Assembly: GCF_019279795.1 (NCBI RefSeq)
Contig: NC_056750.1
Span: 695,382,394-695,446,393 of the forward strand
Source of the DNA: Protopterus annectens
Lineage: Eukaryota > Chordata > Ceratodontiformes > Protopteridae
DNA length: 64,000 nucleotides
Reading direction: 5' to 3'
The notes under the pieces were generated by a model. That model saw only the letters and a program-made list of their open reading frames with translations, was not told where the DNA came from and did no database searches. Below, piece by piece: positions 34,801 through 48,166 of the stretch; the first letter of the stretch is position 1; each line of letters starts with the position of its first letter. The translations under genes and the position numbers were made by a program.

Positions 34801-35782
34801 ATATATATTTGAAACCTGGACAGGTAGTAACAGGTTAAACATTTTGGAAAGTCACTGAGTATTCGTATCAATCAATACTGTAATACATATAATAAATATG
34901 TCAGTCAAGGCAAATAAGGTAATCTAAAGCACTGTATATACATTGTTGAAATAAAGATTGCTATAAGTTATACATTGTTTTGATCATGTTTAGATGAGAC
35001 TTTTTTTTCAAAACCAAACAAGGTGTTGAGTAGAAAAAAATGGTATAGTGGTGCCTAGATGGTGTCATACAGCAAATCTGTAATTTTGGTGTGTTTTTTA
35101 CATTTTAATAATGGGGATAAATGTTTGGGTCCATGACAAAATGTCATGGTTTACTCCATGGGTCCTGTACACATCTGTAAGCTGTCAATTTAGCTAAATT
35201 GCATGACTTCTACATTTGATTCTCTACAAATTTATCATCTGTCAGATATGTTGCCTTTTGTATGTCAGTGCATAAGGAATTGTTTATAAGACTGGAGGAA
35301 TTCATTAATCTCATTGAAATATCTATGTCTTGAATTATGTAAAAACTGCACATTGATTTACATATCTAAGTTTAATAAAAATATGTATTACAAAGAAACA
35401 ATCTAGAAGTGTCTGACAAAATTTGTGGATCTATTTGATTGACAGATGAAAACAAGCTAAGACAAACTAACTGGTAAAAGTACGAAGTTCTGATTGTTAC
35501 ATACTTTCCTCTAGTCACCTTGTATGGAGGCACAATTAACCAAATGGTGCTGCATTCAAATGTTTGTGTCTACTTAAAGCATGTATCACACAACCACCAA
35601 ACTAAGGAATAGAAACTGTCAGCCATTTTTGTTTCTGGGATGCATACAATTACACAAACAAGGTTGGTGTGTGTGTGTGTAAAATGTCTCATTACTACAT
35701 CACTGAATTGAACATTGTGTTGTCCAAACTGGCCCTACTAGTTTTGTCCCAAGTGACTCATGCCTCCCCCCATTCAGGTGCA

Positions 35783-35785
<3 letters not shown>
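34801..35785. other. Unassigned sequence
   Basis: AT-rich. No gene or repeat recognised. Confidence 0.45.

Positions 35786-35854
<69 letters not shown>
35786..35854. repeat. (CA)n microsatellite
   Basis: A pure CA run of about 69 bp. The flanking 35670-36050 has further CACA-rich words. Long His/Thr ORFs over it are artefacts. Confidence 0.95.
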
Positions 35855-35858
<4 letters not shown>

Positions 35859-37990
35859 CCCAGACATTCCTACACAGATTCATATTCAACTATCCTTCAA
35901 CAAATATGCCCACATGTGATCACACTCATAGAAACAGTCATGCACCATGCAAAAGATACTCGTACAGACACACACACACCCATACACACACACTAGTATA
36001 TATCATCTGTTCTAGCACCCCTAGTGTGACCACCAAGGCAATCTTATAATCACGCACCCATACTTATTCATGCCCCTTCAGACATGCACATACATGTACC
36101 TCCCAACCCAAATACCATTAGCCATTCCCAGACTGTTCCAAGCAGCTTCTCCAGTGAGACCAATCTCCATGGGCCGTCCCCCAGGAGGGGAAATTCTCAG
36201 TGGTAGAATGGTCTAAGAATCTGAAAGTCATAGCATCATGAAGAAACATTTTGAGATAAGGCTTCTGCATATTGCTAAGGTTTCTGAATCCCAGGGAATG
36301 CACGTAAGGTACACAACCTGTTCAATTATAAGGTAGTCCAGTGTCTACATTAATTACTGGGGAAAGCAAGAAGCAAGACAGAAAAATGTCTGGTACAAGC
36401 AACCATTTTGTTTTTTTTTTACCTTCTTAACAGCTAGTATTTTGTTTCTGTTGATGTCATTAAGTGCAATTGTGACTCGGGTGCAAGCTGCTGACAGTAG
36501 AAATCAGACATTCTAAAAACAGAGCTCAGCAAAATAAGTGTGACTAAATAATACTTACCTGATTAAATCAGCTGTAGTTCTGTTCCTAATATCAGTGACA
36601 GGCTTACTGAATTGATCATCGCAACTGTAGAGTTTGTGAACAGATGAAACAGTTGGTTTATGTGGACACATAATTAATACAAATTTTTAACCAAAAGATA
36701 CACCGATTCATAACCAAAGTTCCGAAAAATCATTTTTAATAGGCTGAATCATAACTATCATGGTATTGCTTTAATGTATAAATTAAGATTTAACAGTGTT
36801 GCATATTTGTATTTTTATGTATATAGGTAATTAGGAAAACTTCACAGAACCATGTTTAGGAAGCCAGATTCTACCAGCACTTTCTTTTTGTGTACAGTGC
36901 TTATTTGACATATATAATCTGGCCTTGATCCTATAGTGAATTCTTATGTTCTTGCAGATTTTGTATTGAGAATAAATACATTAAGGTAGCCATTGCTGTT
37001 AGAAAAAAGGCTGTGCAAAATTATCTGCTTGGGACAAAATCTGCTTATCCATGGTAATGACTCGTGACTCCTTTACTGACAGTATCTCCAGTATTTTAGG
37101 TAGTATTAGCATCTCTTACAAAATGATCTTATTTTGAATAAACATTAGTTAAACGTCCAAAGATCATGTGCACAAATAGCAGGAGTCTGATGATCTGATT
37201 GATCCATTTAGGTATATACATCCATCTTAGGTAGTCCATAGACAGGGTCAGCCATTACTTGAGTGTCATTGAGTTTGTGTCTATACCATTAACAGATTAA
37301 CATTTATAATATAGCACATTAGGAATGTTACAGCTTTGAGTTGGCTCTTTCATTTATAATATATTGGAAAAACAAGCTTTATTTATGAGTGCATGTCTAG
37401 GAGCATTTGATTGATACTAAGCTTTCCTCTGCGATGAACCCAATAGCAGTGCATTTTAGAAAGCAAGAGAGGACTCAGCAGCTTCTTACACTCTTTATTA
37501 TATGCAGTCGCATTAATTTATAGTGATAACATTTCATATAAGTTATAAAAAAGAGAAGCTCAGTATCCTTTTATTCCCATAAGAATTAATAATGAATTGA
37601 ACATATATGTAGTTCAATTGTATATACTTATTCTGTCTATATCTGTATTTATTTCTTGTTATTTATTCATTTATGATTATTTGGACATCTTCATGTTTTA
37701 TTACAATAAGAATAGGAACAATTAATTGATTTAAATATGTTGGTGTTTCTTTTAAAACCTATGATATATTCTTTGCTTCTAATCCACCCTTTAAAACATT
37801 TGGGATGTTATGGTAATTTTTGCCATAGTACTAAAATGTTACTCTGTTTGCAAACCATGAGTGGACTCGCTGAAGTGCCTGCTAACTTTAAGAGTGAAAG
37901 AAACATTAAGTTGCATGCATATTATGCATTACAACTCCAAAGGTAATGCATATGATTCTAGAGTAAGACTGAGGTATTTATAACTGTTAA
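35855..37990. other. Unassigned sequence, 2.1 kb
   Basis: No gene or known repeat recognised. Confidence 0.4.
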
Positions 37991-37999
37991 CGAGGCTGA

Positions 38000-38350
38000 A
38001 AGGATTTCTACAAGGATCTATTTAGGTACAGTGTTGAAGTGGTCAGGAATTTAAATGGCTTGCAAGAAAGGACTGAGCTGGTTTTGAAAGTATTCATTTG
38101 TAGTCCATTGCCAGAAAACTAGGCATTGATTTAGATTGCATAAGAGATTTGATTGAGTTGTAGTGCCATTGTGGGGAAGCTGCTTTTAGAAGTAGAAGGT
38201 TGCCAGTGGATAAAGTAAAATTTGTAGCAGAGAGAGAGACAGAGAGAGAGATTACAAGATTATTCCATTAGAGTGAGAGTAATACTGAACAGAGTATGGA
38301 TCCTTGGAGGATGCTAGCAGTTGCTGAACTGGATATATTACTAAACAGCA
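38000..38350 (-). pseudogene. Possible decayed L2/CR1-like RT fragment
   Basis: On the minus strand, LQGSILCSVLLSL (about 38290-38330) resembles the PQGSILGPLLF motif of LINE RT. Residues LSTGNLLLLKAASPQWH (about 38160-38210) may correspond to the post-YADD helix. The YADD itself is not readable. This is a weak assignment. Confidence 0.3.
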
Positions 38351-39426
38351 TATTAATACTGATATTTAATATATACTTTCTAAAGCAATAATGGCCTTAT
38401 CACAAAAGGATACGCTGCATAACTTATACTGTAAAAGGAGAATGATCACATACCATCTTAAGGTCAGTGGGAAAAATAATCTTGAATGTAAGATGTTATC
38501 CATGGTCATTTTAAACAAGGCTGTGGAAGTACTGAATGCAGATGTGAATCCATGTAGTATATTTAAATTATTGCAGACATTTCTAAAAGAATTTTGGAAA
38601 GTGGTAGCAAGTTGGCTTTTGCTTAGTATGCTCACCTATGAATGGGGTTAAGAATTTTGACAGTTTTGAAATCAGCTAGAATATTGCCTGTATTTAAGGT
38701 AAGACTATAATTGTTTAGCAGATTTGAAATGAAGGGATCGGCAGCCTTTTTAAGAAAGTTTAGGAGTAGGTCCAAATTTTAATGTGCAGCTCCATTCTTT
38801 AATTTTACTATGAACTTATGCTTACTAAAATAGTTCTAGAATGAGATTTAAGTAGGCAATGCAGAAGTTTATATTGGATAGATATGAGGGAGATGAGAAG
38901 GAAGTCAGAGGTTTGGGAAATACAGTATTTTCTGCATAGTTTGGCTGCATCAAGGAATGATGCAGAGAGGATGTAAAAAAAGAGAAAGGGTTTTGTATTT
39001 AAGAATCCAACTGAATATTAGTGCAAATGAGTTAAATGACTAACCCCTCATCATCATACTTAAGTATCACATACAATTAATTGAGGAATAGCCAGGCAAG
39101 AGGACAAGAATCCAAGGATTGTTATATATATTTTTTCATTTAGCAAAACCAACATCTACAAAAGAAAACTGACGGAAAATAGATTTAGAGACAATAATAT
39201 GAGAATGCGATCACTCCTGGAGGCAGAGGGTCAGACCACAATGGATAACACTGGTATTTTTATCTCTACCTTGAGACTTTCCCATTGGGAGGTAGAGAGA
39301 GAGAGAAAGAGATGAAGAATGCTAGATCACATATCCTTGCATTTCCCCCATATTCTTCTTAGAAACCTAGATCTTTTGTAGTGAAGCTCTTATCCCTACA
39401 TCTTGGGCTTATTTTACTATATTTTA

Positions 39427-39720
39427 TGTCAAAGGAAAAAACTTCAAAGACCAAGACACGTTAGGTTCAAGCAAGGCACCCTTTATTACTTGCAGCAAGG
39501 AGACAAAGCATGTAGGCACAAGGTTTGTCTGAATTACTGATGATTAGTATGTTATTCTTATACAGTTCTCTTCATGTCTCACAGAAAATGTTACTATTCT
39601 ATTGCTGACATAGTTAGACACAGCTTTCTGTATGTTCTACAGAAAATGTTACTAGACTTATTGCTGACTAGGTTAGATTATTTGCTAGCTTGCAAAACAT
39701 TTTGAGAAAAACAACCTGGC
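39427..39720 (-). mobile_element. LTR-like 294-bp segment between 15-bp direct repeats
   Basis: CTTGGGCTTATTTTA occurs at 39412-39426 and 39721-39735. On the minus strand the segment contains a TATA-like CTGTATAAGAATAAC, then about 80 bp downstream GTAATAAAGGGTGCCTTGC (a polyadenylation signal), then a T-rich end. This is the promoter and R-region spacing of a retroviral-type LTR. However, LTR elements make 4-6 bp TSDs, so the 15-bp repeat fits a target-primed insertion better. It also has an internal diverged duplication (ACAGAAAATGTTACTA, twice). Confidence 0.4.
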
Positions 39721-39735
39721 CTTGGGCTTATTTTA

Positions 39736-42700
39736 GCCCATTTCATCTTTTCAATTCTTCAGTTGTGCAGTTCTAATACATGTGTTACATTTTGTCTAGA
39801 TTCAAGGTACATTTCTAGCTTTGGTGCAAGTAATGCTGACTACGGTTTATACTTTCAAGCATCTATTGTTTTCTTTATCAATGCTTCTAGTAGCTGCATA
39901 TTTTCTCATAGCATAAGCAGAAATGAATATCTCTTTAAGTTTCATGACAGCAGAAATGAAATGCTTCTTGTTAAGTTTCTAACAGCTGTGCAGATTCATG
40001 CAGTGTGAACAGAATAAATGTATTAACCCTTTTAAACCTCAAATGCACTAAGCATACATATTACTATTATATATTTTTCTAACATTTTATTATATTTCTT
40101 CAGAAATCCTAAAAAAGGAGTGAGAATGCTGGTCACTACAAAATAATCTAATAATACAAAATACCAAAATATAAATTGTTTCCCTTGCCAAAACTAAAAA
40201 AAAAAACTTAAAAATGGCATAGATATGTTGGACAACTTATAATCAAGAATCCACTAGTTTCAAAATAAAAAAAGTTTTCTCCTAAGAAAATTCAGTAGAC
40301 TATAAACTTAAACTTCTAGGAGAATGTGCATTATTACTGAAAGTTGTCAAAACCATCTAGTCCCAAAAAAGAAAGCACTGAATACAAATGATGTAACAGA
40401 GTAGCAGAACATTTCTAATCTGCATCACAGAAAATAGCAATATGAAAATTATTAGATGGTTCAAAAGATGTCTTCTGAACTTAAGATATGATCCAAGAGT
40501 AAAATATCAGAATGCTTCTAATTTACATTTCTGAAGCAAATGACAAGATAAAAATATTTAGATACTTGAAAAGATGTCACATGAACTTAGACTATGATGA
40601 AGGATGACCATATTAACATTTTAGTTTTTAATAGATACTGTTGTAAAAAGTGAAAAAATTAAGAAAGTTATTCTTTAATTTCTTTTGAGTACTGTCTCAG
40701 AATCAGCAGTCATATTTAGTTATACTATGTAATTAAAAAACATATACTTTCATATAATGTATATTGTGCTATTTATGTGTGACAGGAGGTACGTATAAAG
40801 CATGTAAGTCAGATTTACAGTAATTTTTATATGCTTTTACATGGTAACATAAATTGAACCCCCAATTGTTTCAACCTCCCCAAATTTGATTTTTAGAACC
40901 CCTTATCCTGACAATAACTATTTCATAAGCTTCATAATTTTCAGTCTTTCTCACTAGTTAATTTTGCTGCTTTTAGTAAGTTGGTAGTTAGGGCTGAGGC
41001 TTATGATTTATTGTATTTATGTTAAAATCTAGCTGAATGCAGAAAGCATAAAAAAGTAAGTGAAACAAACAGCACCCTGGAAATGAACTGCAGTTACTAC
41101 AGTAACTAGGACATAAATTAAGACAAAGCAATCAGTATATGCTAAAATGTCATACTACAAACTTTCATGATTGAAAAAAGTGGAAGTCAAAACATCAGAC
41201 AAAGTGTTAACTGCTTGGTGATCATGCTGAAACTGGGACAGAGATGGTGTCATTAGGACATTGTAGTTGAAGTTAATTAATGTATACAAACATCAGCTTT
41301 TATTCATAAGGTATTATGATGTCCAAGCAAGAGACACAAGCACTTGCAACCCAGAATGATAGATCTTTGATAACCATGGAAGTCAGGATCCTGTTCCTTC
41401 CAAGCACTGGTGGTTTTAAGTAGACATCCCTATTACTTATGGGCCAAACAGGTTATCCTCTTAGTGTCATATCAGAGAAAGTGTGATTAATATCCACTCA
41501 TCTCATGATAGCACTTATGAAAGACTCTTATGTCAAAATACACTCAACAAATAAATGTTGATCATTTGAAAGAAATGTGATTATGGATCACTAAAATCAT
41601 TCAGCATGGTGAAGAAATGCAGAATAAAAATACAATGTTAGGAAGAATGACTTTGAACTATGATTAATAAAGCAAATAAGTCAGAAAAGGTGCATCAGAA
41701 TATAAGTTTGAAAGAATTATATTGTGAAACACACACACGCACACACACACAATAGAAAAAATTAGACTCAAAAGTACTACTTGTTCAACAATAATGAACA
41801 CGAAGTAGAAGTGATAAAGAAAAAGTACTGATAATCATAGATCATTTCTGAAAGTTGTTAGTGGTACAGACTAACAGTTATCTAATTACACAACAGGCAT
41901 GGGTCTAGAAAGGTAATGGGGTTCATTTTTTTATTCAAATTTCCCCAAAGCATTTAAATACTTGGATATAAAATGAGAATGAATACTCACTCCTATTATG
42001 TTAAGTACTGTATAATCCAAATTGAAATCTAAGACAGAAGAATATTAGAGGTTTTAAACTTACTATAGTAATTTATATTCTAACAAGAATATGGTGAATC
42101 TGAATCCAGCATTAAAAACATCAGAGTAATACAACATGGATACTTTTTTAGAAGACCAGACTGAGTTCCTTTCCAAAATAGTACAACAGTATAGATAAGT
42201 GTTAATGATTTCAAATTAGGCAAATAAACAGTCCATAACAGTATTTTTAGCACATATGTAAAAAAAACTATCACTATTGGCTTTTCCAGTATTCCTGGAA
42301 GCCTTCTATTCAATCCTTTAAACAAAATAAATTCCTCCTTAGTGACATAACTCATGGATGACTGTATTACCTAAACCTAAACTGTGGATTTTTTATGAAA
42401 ATATTTGGTGTGATAATTATTTTATTCCCTAGAAAATACATTATGTGAATTTAGATTTATTCTTCACAGACACATGAATGTGAACATGAAAAGAACAAGA
42501 CCAGTGGTAGACGCAGAGAGTGATGCTCCTTAGACATGACATAAATAATACTTTGAGTTGATAACATTGATACAAAGTAACTTTATCTAAATCTGTCTTC
42601 AGCACAGATTTTAGCATTTTATGGCATGCTATGTATACATAAATGTTCTTAAGCTACAATACAATTATGATCTGTTATCGATCAAAGAGTTGAGGCAAAT

Positions 42701-44126
42701 ACAGGAACAAAGTAAGGTGGTATCTCCTGTATGTGTTGTTGCTTCATCATCATTTCAATGTATACATTAAATTTTCACCAAATCCTCATAACAAAGTTTA
42801 CTTTCTGTAGAAGACACACTTATTTGTTTGCATTTTTGCTTGTCTGTTTACATTTGCATTGTATTTATCACACGAAGAAGACAAATGATCTATTTGAACT
42901 TTGTTTAGTCACAGCCATAAAGCACAGTCTAGTTAAGTAATTTACTCAATCTCACATAATTAGGCAAAATATTACACCACAAGAATTAGATTGTTGTACA
43001 ATTATATTAAATACTTTTCTCAGCAATATTGGGTTTGCATTTCAGTAGATAAATGTGATTGTCATTACATTAGATGTGGCTCCATTGGAGTTCATAATAT
43101 TTAGAAAAAAGTGAGACAAATCGCTATTGTTATATCTATGAATTTATGTTGTCAAGAATGTGGAAAAAAAATGTTAATTTCTTTATTGATCAAATGTCAG
43201 ACAATGAAATGGATGCACCCAGTAATTCCCTTTGTGAAAAGAAAAAACAATCTTCCCTTTATATTCCTTTCTTCAAGTGATCTCTTTCTGTCCTTTCTTT
43301 GGAAACGGAGTCTGCACTTTCTCCCTCTGTCCACTTTTATTTTGCTGGGTGTTCCATTTCCTCCCTCATTATAATAACATAAAGACAGGTGACATGGTAG
43401 TCCTCTAAATTACCTATTCATCAATATATATGTGCATGTGTGTGTCTGTGTATTTGTGTGTGTTCCTGTACATCTTAAGAAAGTCTAATGCCTTGTCCAG
43501 AATGAAATTCCTCCTTTACATCCCGTGATTGTAAGGACACTCCTGCTTCCATGCAGCCATGAGAAGAACAAAGGATGAGTCCGAGAATGAATGAATGAAT
43601 GAAAGATTAAACTAATGAATAAATGAACAACTATTAAAATGTCTGTGTCATCCTCTTAGTCCTGAGATTTCACCGCAACATCATATCTACCATGTCAAAT
43701 GAGGAGGCATAAACTTGCCAGATATTTTGCTGTGCAATCAAGCCATTAATAAATCACCTATTTCAATGAATACATTTTCTGTGCAAGCCAACAAGAAAAG
43801 ACATGAATATATAATAATCGATAAAACACCTGCTGATCTGTATGTAAATATGGTTCCTCGACTACTTTGAGAAATGTTAATACCATTTTCTTCTCATCCT
43901 CAAAATGATATTATGTTAGAGTTTCCTCCTTCCAGTTAAGTATGCTGTGTGTCATAAAGTCCTATTTGTCCCCCCCCTTATGAGAATGTGTCCAGTGGTT
44001 TTAGTTAATCGTCAGATTACTTGTTGAGTTAACTTCATTTGAATTAAAGAACAAATTTCTGGTAGATCACAAAGACTATATATGTTGGTGTGTGTGTGTA
44101 TGTGTGTATATGGTTTCACTTTACAA
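39736..44126. other. Unassigned AT-rich sequence, 4.4 kb
   Basis: No gene or recognised repeat apart from a short CA run near 41730-41750 and ATGAATGAATGAATGAA near 43587. ORFs are below 92 codons and without motif. Confidence 0.4.
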
Positions 44127-44762
44127 TACTGAAATATCAAAATTCAGAATCTCGAGACTGTAAAGCCGAAAACTTCAAAACCCGATACTCCAAAAGCGCA
44201 AAATTTAAAATCGCGACTACCCACACAAACACTCCACACACAATCACACATAAACCTTATTCCCTACACTACAAACCAACACAACAAAACAAACACACAT
44301 ACAGACTCTACATATAAGCAGTGGGGCAAGCCCCCCTGAACCCCCCATGTGGGTGCTGTCTCCCACACCTCTGCTACTTATATATACTAACTCTGAGGTT
44401 GCATTAAAATCACAAACACACAAAAACCACCACTACACATTCTACACTCCCCCTGTACAAATACCACCACTCCCAGCACTTACACACTCAAAATCTTACC
44501 TACCTACCCTAATCCACACCTCAAAACTCCAAACACACTCACACACACTAAAATCCCTATCCCAAACCCCTAGTAAAACATTACTTACCCAAACCTCCAG
44601 CTACATCCACATACCAGACCGCAAATTACGAACACAGGGAATCCCACATCACGTATGCACCTCCACAATCACAGATTCAACATTTCCACATTCGGCATTC
44701 TGTACTTTGGCGCAAGTGCAATTTTGACACTTCAGTCGCTAATGAAATTCGATATTTCAGTA
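44127..44762. mobile_element. Foldback/MITE-like element, ~640 bp
   Basis: TACTGAAATATCAAAATTC at 44127-44145 is inverted at 44744-44762 (GAATTCGATATTTCAGTA-like, two mismatches). AGAATCTC/GAGATTCT also mirror just inside and outside. The interior is strongly strand-biased: C/A-rich and nearly G-free on + from 44210 to 44620. It has a GC-rich core GGGGCAAGCCCCCCTGAACC resembling the middle of the 4081 element. There is no transposase. Confidence 0.5.
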
Positions 44763-44794
44763 GTTTGAGATTCTCAACTGTAGCCATGTGTATA

Positions 44795-44802
<8 letters not shown>

Positions 44803-44852
<50 letters not shown>

Positions 44853-44872
44853 TAGATAGATAGATAGACAAT

Positions 44873-44929
<57 letters not shown>
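44803..44929. repeat. (TA)n / (GATA)n microsatellite
   Basis: Two long TA runs separated by GATAGATAGATAGATAGA and ATGGATA. It directly abuts the MITE at 44932. Confidence 0.95.
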
Positions 44930-44931
<2 letters not shown>

Positions 44932-45222
44932 CAGTAAACTCTCAGTTAACCGGCAACCATGTGGATTGGTAGATGCTGGATAACTGTTTCCGGTTGCTTG
45001 AGAGTTACTAATAAAAATAGGCCTGAGTAATACTGTACCTTATACTATTTATTTGTTCTTAGGTTGGAGAGAGGGACTTTTTATTCCTTTCTTCCTTTTT
45101 AAAACTCTAAAAACATAAGGTATGCTTCTGTGGGGGGGGGGGGGGGGGGACAAAGTGCAACACATGAAAATTGTACTGTATTTCTTTGATTTTTTTTTTT
45201 CTGGTTGCTTGAGCGTTTACTG
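44932..45222. mobile_element. pogo/Tigger-like MITE, 291 bp
   Basis: The left end CAGTAAACTCTCAGTTAACC and the complement of the right end CAGTAAACGCTCAAGCAACC are inverted repeats, each flanked by TA. A TA target and a CAGT(A)-type TIR with an AACCGG word are typical of pogo/Tigger members of the Tc1/mariner superfamily. It is non-autonomous: there is no ORF, and an 18-bp poly-G run lies at 45132-45149. Confidence 0.65.
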
Positions 45223-46845
45223 TATATAATTTGTGTAAAATAAGAGAGAATACACAAATGAGTGAATACTCATTTGACTGAATCACACATGGTTGAATTA
45301 AGTTTTATATAGTTCAGATAAGCAGGAATGTGCAGGAAATTAATGTATGAATGAAAAAGAGATGGTTTTTAAATTGTGCAAGACAGTGTTATAACTGTTG
45401 TGAATATACAAGTGTTCCAATGGTTAGGGTTAGGTAAGGGGATTATGTGTATCTTTTATGTTGTCTGTATTCAGTGTCCTTTTGTCTTGTGTTGTGGTAC
45501 TGTTAGGGAAAGGTATTTTAGTAATGTAATGTAATGTGTAGGGCAGGGGTAGATTTGCAGTTAAAAGTTAGCACACATGCATAAAGTGGTATGGGAGGGT
45601 TACCTTCTCACAAATAATCTCATATTAATGCATGCTTTGTTCCTAGCAACTGTAAATAAACTTTTCTAAAATACAGTTAGTGCTGATAGACTTGAACAAA
45701 CAATTCAGCTTTGCTTCCCTCCTTAGCAGATTCAAATGTTCACTGGACAAAGCTACTGAATGCATTCACTGATGCAAATATTTAAGTTTTTGGAGTGATT
45801 TTGCATTGTTTTTCTTCTCCCACATCAAGAAACATGTGTACCATACAAAACCAGCCTACAAAGGAAACATGTAAATTGCTTGCTAACTGTTCACAAATTC
45901 CATCACTGACTTGAGTCTTCAAAAACAAGCAGAAAAAACTTGGCAGAATAAAGCTTGCAGATTTATGTACTGTTCACCAAAACACCAATACTGGTACATT
46001 AGTCTGTAGAAAGCTAATATTCTTCATATACAAATCCATATTCAGTTTATAAAAGTAACTCATTTTTAAACTAAAATTAAATCAGTCTCTTTTCTAGACA
46101 ACAAACACCTAGATATCAAAAAGAAAAACTCTTTTCAAGTCTGTCGTAATATGTGCTGTGTATTTATACATTCCCCCCTCCTACTCAGTTGAACATTTAA
46201 GTACTGGTACAGCTTTCTCATAGTCTATATAAGTTCTCATATTGTAGAACTCTGCCATCTTCTATCACAGATCAAAACTAACTGCTAGTAGGTAAAAACA
46301 GCCACCTGTACTTGCTTAACAGTGGGATTTATTTAAATCATTGTTTATCCCAAATCAATTAGTATTATACACAGTGATAAACTCAAGAGAGAAATACATA
46401 AAATCTGTATGTGAGTTTCATTCTGATTTAGTTAGTAATCCAAATAGGTACTGGCACTAAAGGCTTATGACACCTAACAACAAATTTATTCCCTCCTCTA
46501 GGGATCCAGTTACCTGACTGTTGAAAATTTCCTAAAGTTAATTTAGATAACATTATCACTATTGCCGACTATGGATTCTGTTCCTCAATCAGCCATTTAT
46601 TCAGTTATATAAGATAATACAGTGATTTGTACAAATCTTTGCTCTGAATGTATTTGAGCTTAAAATATACAGATTATACTCTACGTACTGCTACAAGATC
46701 ATGACATAAAATAGACCACTGTACCACAATCCACCTACATTTATATAAATTAAATATAATTGAGTGCAGATAATTAGTTCTTTATATACCACAGGTCAAA
46801 TCCTGTTAAATGTCCTGGAAATTGGTCTCATGAAAATTCTTCCAT
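45223..46845. other. Unassigned sequence
   Basis: No gene or known repeat recognised. Confidence 0.45.
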
Positions 46846-46849
46846 AGGC

Positions 46850-47000
46850 GCAGGACTACATGCATCCCCAAGGCTTACCTCCCAGTTCTTTAACCAGGTA
46901 TTCAAAAAGTATATTCTAAATCGGTTAGCCATAACTGTGATCTCCCACCAAACATCCAGATCTTACCTTTAATAGCTCTTTAGGTTAAGAGCTAACTGTG
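46850..47000 (-). repeat. Diverged repeat, inverted partner of 60118-60275
   Basis: The minus strand shares GTTAGCTCTTAA, ATTAAAGGTAAGAT, GAATACCTG, AGAACTGGGAGG and CCTTGGGGATGCATGTAG, in that order, with the + strand at 60118-60275. It lies immediately downstream of the LTR-like segment. Confidence 0.6.
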
Positions 47001-47177
47001 TACCTGCCTGTCTGCTTGCTTACTTGCAGCTTTCTGACAATCTCTTTGTATACCACTTTGATAGCTAATTAAATCTTTATTATGAAGCTAACTGGTGTGA
47101 GAATATTTCTGTACTCCATACAGACATTTAAAGGCACATTCACATTCTCCATATCTAGCATGCTACAGTTACACCCT
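46990..47177 (-). mobile_element. Possible 3' LTR of a Gypsy-like remnant
   Basis: On the minus strand a purine-rich GCTGGGAGGG (polypurine-tract-like) is followed by TGTAACTGTAGCATGC. About 110 bp later comes CATAATAAAGATTT, a polyadenylation signal. The segment lies just 3' of integrase-like coding remnants. No matching 5' LTR was found in the same orientation. Confidence 0.35.
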
Positions 47178-47219
47178 CCCAGCACAGGTATTTCTCTCTT
47201 CTGTTTGTCTATCCTTGTA

Positions 47220-47720
47220 GTTAATGGAATTTATACTTTCTAACACCTCTAATAGCCACTGCCTTTGGCCATACATTTGTTTTTCATGTTGGGTTAAATT
47301 CTGTAAGTTAAATATTCATATTATAAACTCACTGTTGCAGTTCCTGGGCTGCCCCCCGTGTACTACCTTACTATGGTTGAAAACAGTTGAAGCTTATGAC
47401 ATATCTATGACTGTGAATAAGAAATACATTAACAGCTGTTCCCAGGTTTTTACTCTATCTGCAACCACAACTTAACTCAACAATGAATTCAATGTTTTAT
47501 TAAACCTTTCTACTGATCCATCAGTCTGTGGGTAATATGTTTGTGCCTCCAACATATGGATATATATTGGGGCAAGGCACTTTTATAACCAGGATGTGTT
47601 GGAAATTTCTGACATTCTATACAAGAACTACATAGGTCCTCTATATTTTTCAGTAGAATCTAATATGCTGAGATTTGTCCCTTACCAAGTGCATTCTCAA
47701 TATGTGACTATGGGCTAGCC
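47220..47720 (-). pseudogene. Gypsy-like integrase remnant
   Basis: Minus-strand translation contains DLCSSCIECQKFPTHPG (47601-47640), the CxxC half of the HHCC zinc-binding domain. After a short gap comes YYPQTDGSVERFNKTL (47480-47540), the conserved PQTDG-xx-ERxN-xxL segment of the integrase core, with a stop after LNSLLS. The two are far too close: most of the DD catalytic core between them is deleted. Decayed similarity continues to about 47220. It is an inactive remnant of an LTR retrotransposon (Metaviridae). Confidence 0.65.
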
Positions 47721-48150
47721 TTATTACAAGTGTCCCAATGGTTTTGACATTACTACCAATGCAAAATGTCTTCCGTAACCTTACCTAATGTGTAATAATG
47801 GTCAAATTGTGGTCAGAAGTAATGGGAACCTCCTGTTCACCATCTTCAGCTATAACCTTGGTTATATTCTCTTTTGCTCTGTTTAAAATACTGTTTTCCT
47901 GTTGTGCTTTTTATATTTATTGTGGCTTTTTTGTAAGCCCATTTGCTTGGGGTTATTTTATTCAAAAACCTTCCTTGATGAAGAAGGTGTAGATTCATCC
48001 CCAAACAAAGTTGCACTATAACTTCTTCCATATCTTCCCTGCAAAGAGTATTTTTAAAAACAAATCAACTCTTTCTGCTATCAACACCAACTCCCTAAGT
48101 TCTCTCGTTTTATATCTTATTCTTACTGTACTTCGTTGGAAGTGGACATC

Positions 48151-48166
48151 AACTTCTCACTTTCTT
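48151..48166. repeat. TSD of the L1-type LINE, left copy
   Basis: AACTTCTCACTTTCTT, identical to 55584-55599. Confidence 0.9.

Noticed and set aside
39350-39365. Retroviral gag start (ATGGGGGAAATGC on the minus strand) after the LTR-like segment
   Set aside because: The frame closes after about ten codons and no primer-binding site is recognisable.
44677-44871. Poly-Ile/Tyr transmembrane-like ORF
   Set aside because: It is the translation of the TA repeat.
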